NCBI GenBank assembly: GCA_002254415.1
Contig: NJDR01000050.1
Coordinates: 1-8,398 of the forward strand
Origin: Candidatus Aenigmarchaeota archaeon ex4484_52
Lineage (GTDB): Archaea; EX4484-52
DNA length: 8,398 nucleotides
Reading direction: 5' to 3'
A program made the position numbers and the translations under genes. Below, in pieces: positions 7,625-8,398 of this stretch. Position 1 is the stretch's first letter. Every line of letters begins with the position of its first letter. A model generated the notes under the pieces. That model was not told the DNA's origin. It saw only the letters and a list, made by a program, of their open reading frames with translations, and did no database searches.

Positions 7625-7699
7625 GGTCTGGTGGCTCAGTTTGGTTAGAGCGCTGCGCTGATAACGCAGAGGTCGTGAGTTCAAGTCTCACCTAGACCA
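7625..7699 (+). tRNA. tRNA-Ile(GAT)
   Basis: A 75-base cloverleaf can be drawn. The acceptor GGTCTGG pairs with CTAGACC (one G-T) and the discriminator is A7699. The D stem is GCTC/GAGC. The anticodon stem CTGCG/CGCAG has loop CTGATAA, so the anticodon is GAT, reading AUC and AUU isoleucine codons. The T stem is GTGAG/CTCAC with loop TTCAAGT. There is no intron. The base after the discriminator is T, so CCA must be added after transcription. It starts 12 bases after the mannosidase stop, so its promoter probably lies within that gene's last codons (an AT-rich stretch near 7600-7608), or it is processed from a read-through transcript. Confidence 0.96.
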
Positions 7700-7713
7700 T
7701 TTATTAATTAAAT

Positions 7714-8259
7714 ATGGAAGAATGCGAAATTTGTGGAAAATACACAAAGACAATAAAATGCAATATCAATTCAGGTGTTGTGAATCTATGCCAAAATTGT
7801 GCAAAAATGGGAGAAGAAATAAAACAGCCAAAAAAAATAATTCAAAATAATTTAGATGAAGAAAATGAATTATTTGATTTAGACACAGAAGAAGAACTTG
7901 CAGATGATTGGAATAAAATAATTCAAAAAAAACGAGATGCTCTTGGACTTACAATAAAGCAATTAGCAGAAAAATTAAATATAAGAGAAAGTGTAATGAA
8001 AAAAATTGAATCCAGAAATTTTACACTTGATGATTTGACAAAAAGCAAAATAGAGAAATTTTTTAAAATTAAATTAACTAAAAAAAAAGCAAATTTTGCA
8101 ATAAATAAAATGATGGTTCTCTTGCTTGCGATGATTACACTTGCAATAATTGTAATATTGATTATATTTTTTTTTGACACTGGAAAAGATATGGTAAAGG
8201 ATAATATTTTTTCTTTTATTTCGAATATTTTTTCTTTTATTTCGACAATAGAAGAATAA
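7714..8259 (+). CDS. MBF1-like zinc-ribbon/HTH protein with C-terminal transmembrane segment
   Basis: This 181-residue protein opens with a small zinc ribbon (C4, C7, C26, C29 as CxxC pairs), then an acidic linker (about 48-64), then an XRE/Cro-type helix-turn-helix (about 66-120, DWNKIIQKKRDALGLT and IKQLAEKLNIRESVMKKIES). This order matches archaeal multiprotein bridging factor 1, a transcription-associated protein also linked to translation. Unlike usual aMBF1, which is soluble and ends soon after the HTH, this one continues with KKK (123-125) and a strongly hydrophobic stretch at about 133-154, then a short tail with NIFSFIS twice. By the positive-inside rule the HTH should remain cytoplasmic, tethered to the membrane. 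ATG 7714 is 14 bases after the tRNA, leaving no room for its own upstream promoter outside the tRNA. A different membrane-bound HTH regulator remains possible. Confidence 0.8.
   Translation: MEECEICGKYTKTIKCNINSGVVNLCQNCAKMGEEIKQPKKIIQNNLDEENELFDLDTEEELADDWNKIIQKKRDALGLTIKQLAEKLNIRESVMKKIESRNFTLDDLTKSKIEKFFKIKLTKKKANFAINKMMVLLLAMITLAIIVILIIFFFDTGKDMVKDNIFSFISNIFSFISTIEE
8203..8244 (+). repeat. 21-bp perfect tandem duplication in the 3' end of the MBF1-like gene
   Basis: The segment 8203-8223 is repeated exactly and without a gap at 8224-8244. The unit is 21 bases, so the frame is kept and the peptide NIFSFIS occurs twice (residues 164-177). No divergence between the copies suggests a recent slippage or duplication event, or an assembly artefact in T-rich sequence. 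Confidence 0.9.
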
Positions 8260-8269
8260 ATAATATGTG

Positions 8270-8277
8270 TTTTTTTT
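8270..8277 (+). terminator. T8 tract after the MBF1-like gene
   Basis: Eight T residues begin 11 bases after the stop codon at 8257-8259, a typical archaeal termination signal, ending the plus-strand unit before the convergent gene. Confidence 0.5.
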
Positions 8278-8291
8278 GAATAACTCTCCTC

Positions 8292-8398
8292 TTACCCACA
8301 CCACTTCCAGATAATCTTTTCTTTACCAAATTCTTCCTGCATTGTCAGAAACAAATAGTCAATGTCAATAAAAACAGGGATTTGTATTTTTTGATTAA
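8292..8398 (-). CDS. 3' end of an unrecognised gene (5' part outside window)
   Basis: One minus-strand frame is open from the right edge to a TAA at 8292-8294, giving 34 residues that end EEFGKEKIIWKWCG. The other two minus-strand frames contain stops, and the composition (IPVFIDIDYLF, with tryptophans and a cysteine at the end) looks like protein rather than chance translation of A/T-rich DNA. I do not recognise the family from this fragment and give no function. It converges on the MBF1-like gene with a 32-bp gap. Confidence 0.5.
   Translation of the reverse strand, partial: NQKIQIPVFIDIDYLFLTMQEEFGKEKIIWKWCG

Noticed and set aside
1..8398. CRISPR arrays, insertion sequences, attachment sites or a defence cassette
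   Set aside because: No regularly spaced repeats, transposase or integrase motifs, terminal repeats or tRNA 3'-end duplication were seen. Hef has helicase and nuclease domains, but it is a known archaeal fork-repair enzyme rather than a defence component.
8278..8398. Plus-strand gene in the right-hand tail
   Set aside because: No plausible plus-strand start or family signal; the coding-like frame there is on the minus strand.

Overview
This is an AT-rich window (roughly 28-30% G+C by eye) from an archaeon. The evidence is an archaeal lipid prenyltransferase of the UbiA family, a Hef-type helicase-nuclease, an archaeal Elp3, a tRNA-Ile with no encoded CCA, an MBF1-type zinc-ribbon/HTH protein, and little visible Shine-Dalgarno signal. 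Hef outside Crenarchaeota, very low G+C, short intergenic gaps and lysine/isoleucine-rich proteins suggest a euryarchaeal or DPANN-type lineage (Woesearchaeota/Pacearchaeota-like). That placement is an inference; there is no rRNA here to settle it.

Layout from left to right. (1) Positions 1-737 (+) hold the 3' part of a UbiA prenyltransferase, probably digeranylgeranylglyceryl phosphate synthase. (2) Positions 749-877 (-) hold a 42-codon relic that matches the start of the purine enzyme PurP and then stops. (3) Positions 935-3202 (+) encode a complete Hef (SF2 helicase, XPF-type nuclease, HhH). (4) A convergent 100-bp gap carries a long-stem hairpin and a T8 tract. (5) Positions 3303-4946 (-) encode Elp3 (radical SAM plus GNAT), for tRNA wobble-uridine modification. 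(6) Divergent from it, 4949-7612 (+), is a GH38 alpha-mannosidase whose start is problematic: a good ATG at 5023 is out of frame by one base. (7) tRNA-Ile(GAT) lies at 7625-7699 (+). (8) Fourteen bases later, at 7714-8259 (+), is an MBF1-like regulator with an unusual C-terminal membrane segment. (9) The 3' end of an unrecognised minus-strand gene runs off the right edge.

The genes are mostly unrelated housekeeping functions (membrane lipid, fork repair, tRNA modification, glycan turnover, transcription). I see no defence system, CRISPR array, insertion sequence or other mobile element. The most interesting non-coding signal is a near-identical palindrome with GCAAAAGTT arms at 885-905 and 4975-4996. 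Its arms sit 26-29 nt ahead of the start codons of hef, elp3 and (at the out-of-frame ATG) the mannosidase, which is the spacing expected of an archaeal promoter for leaderless or nearly leaderless transcripts.
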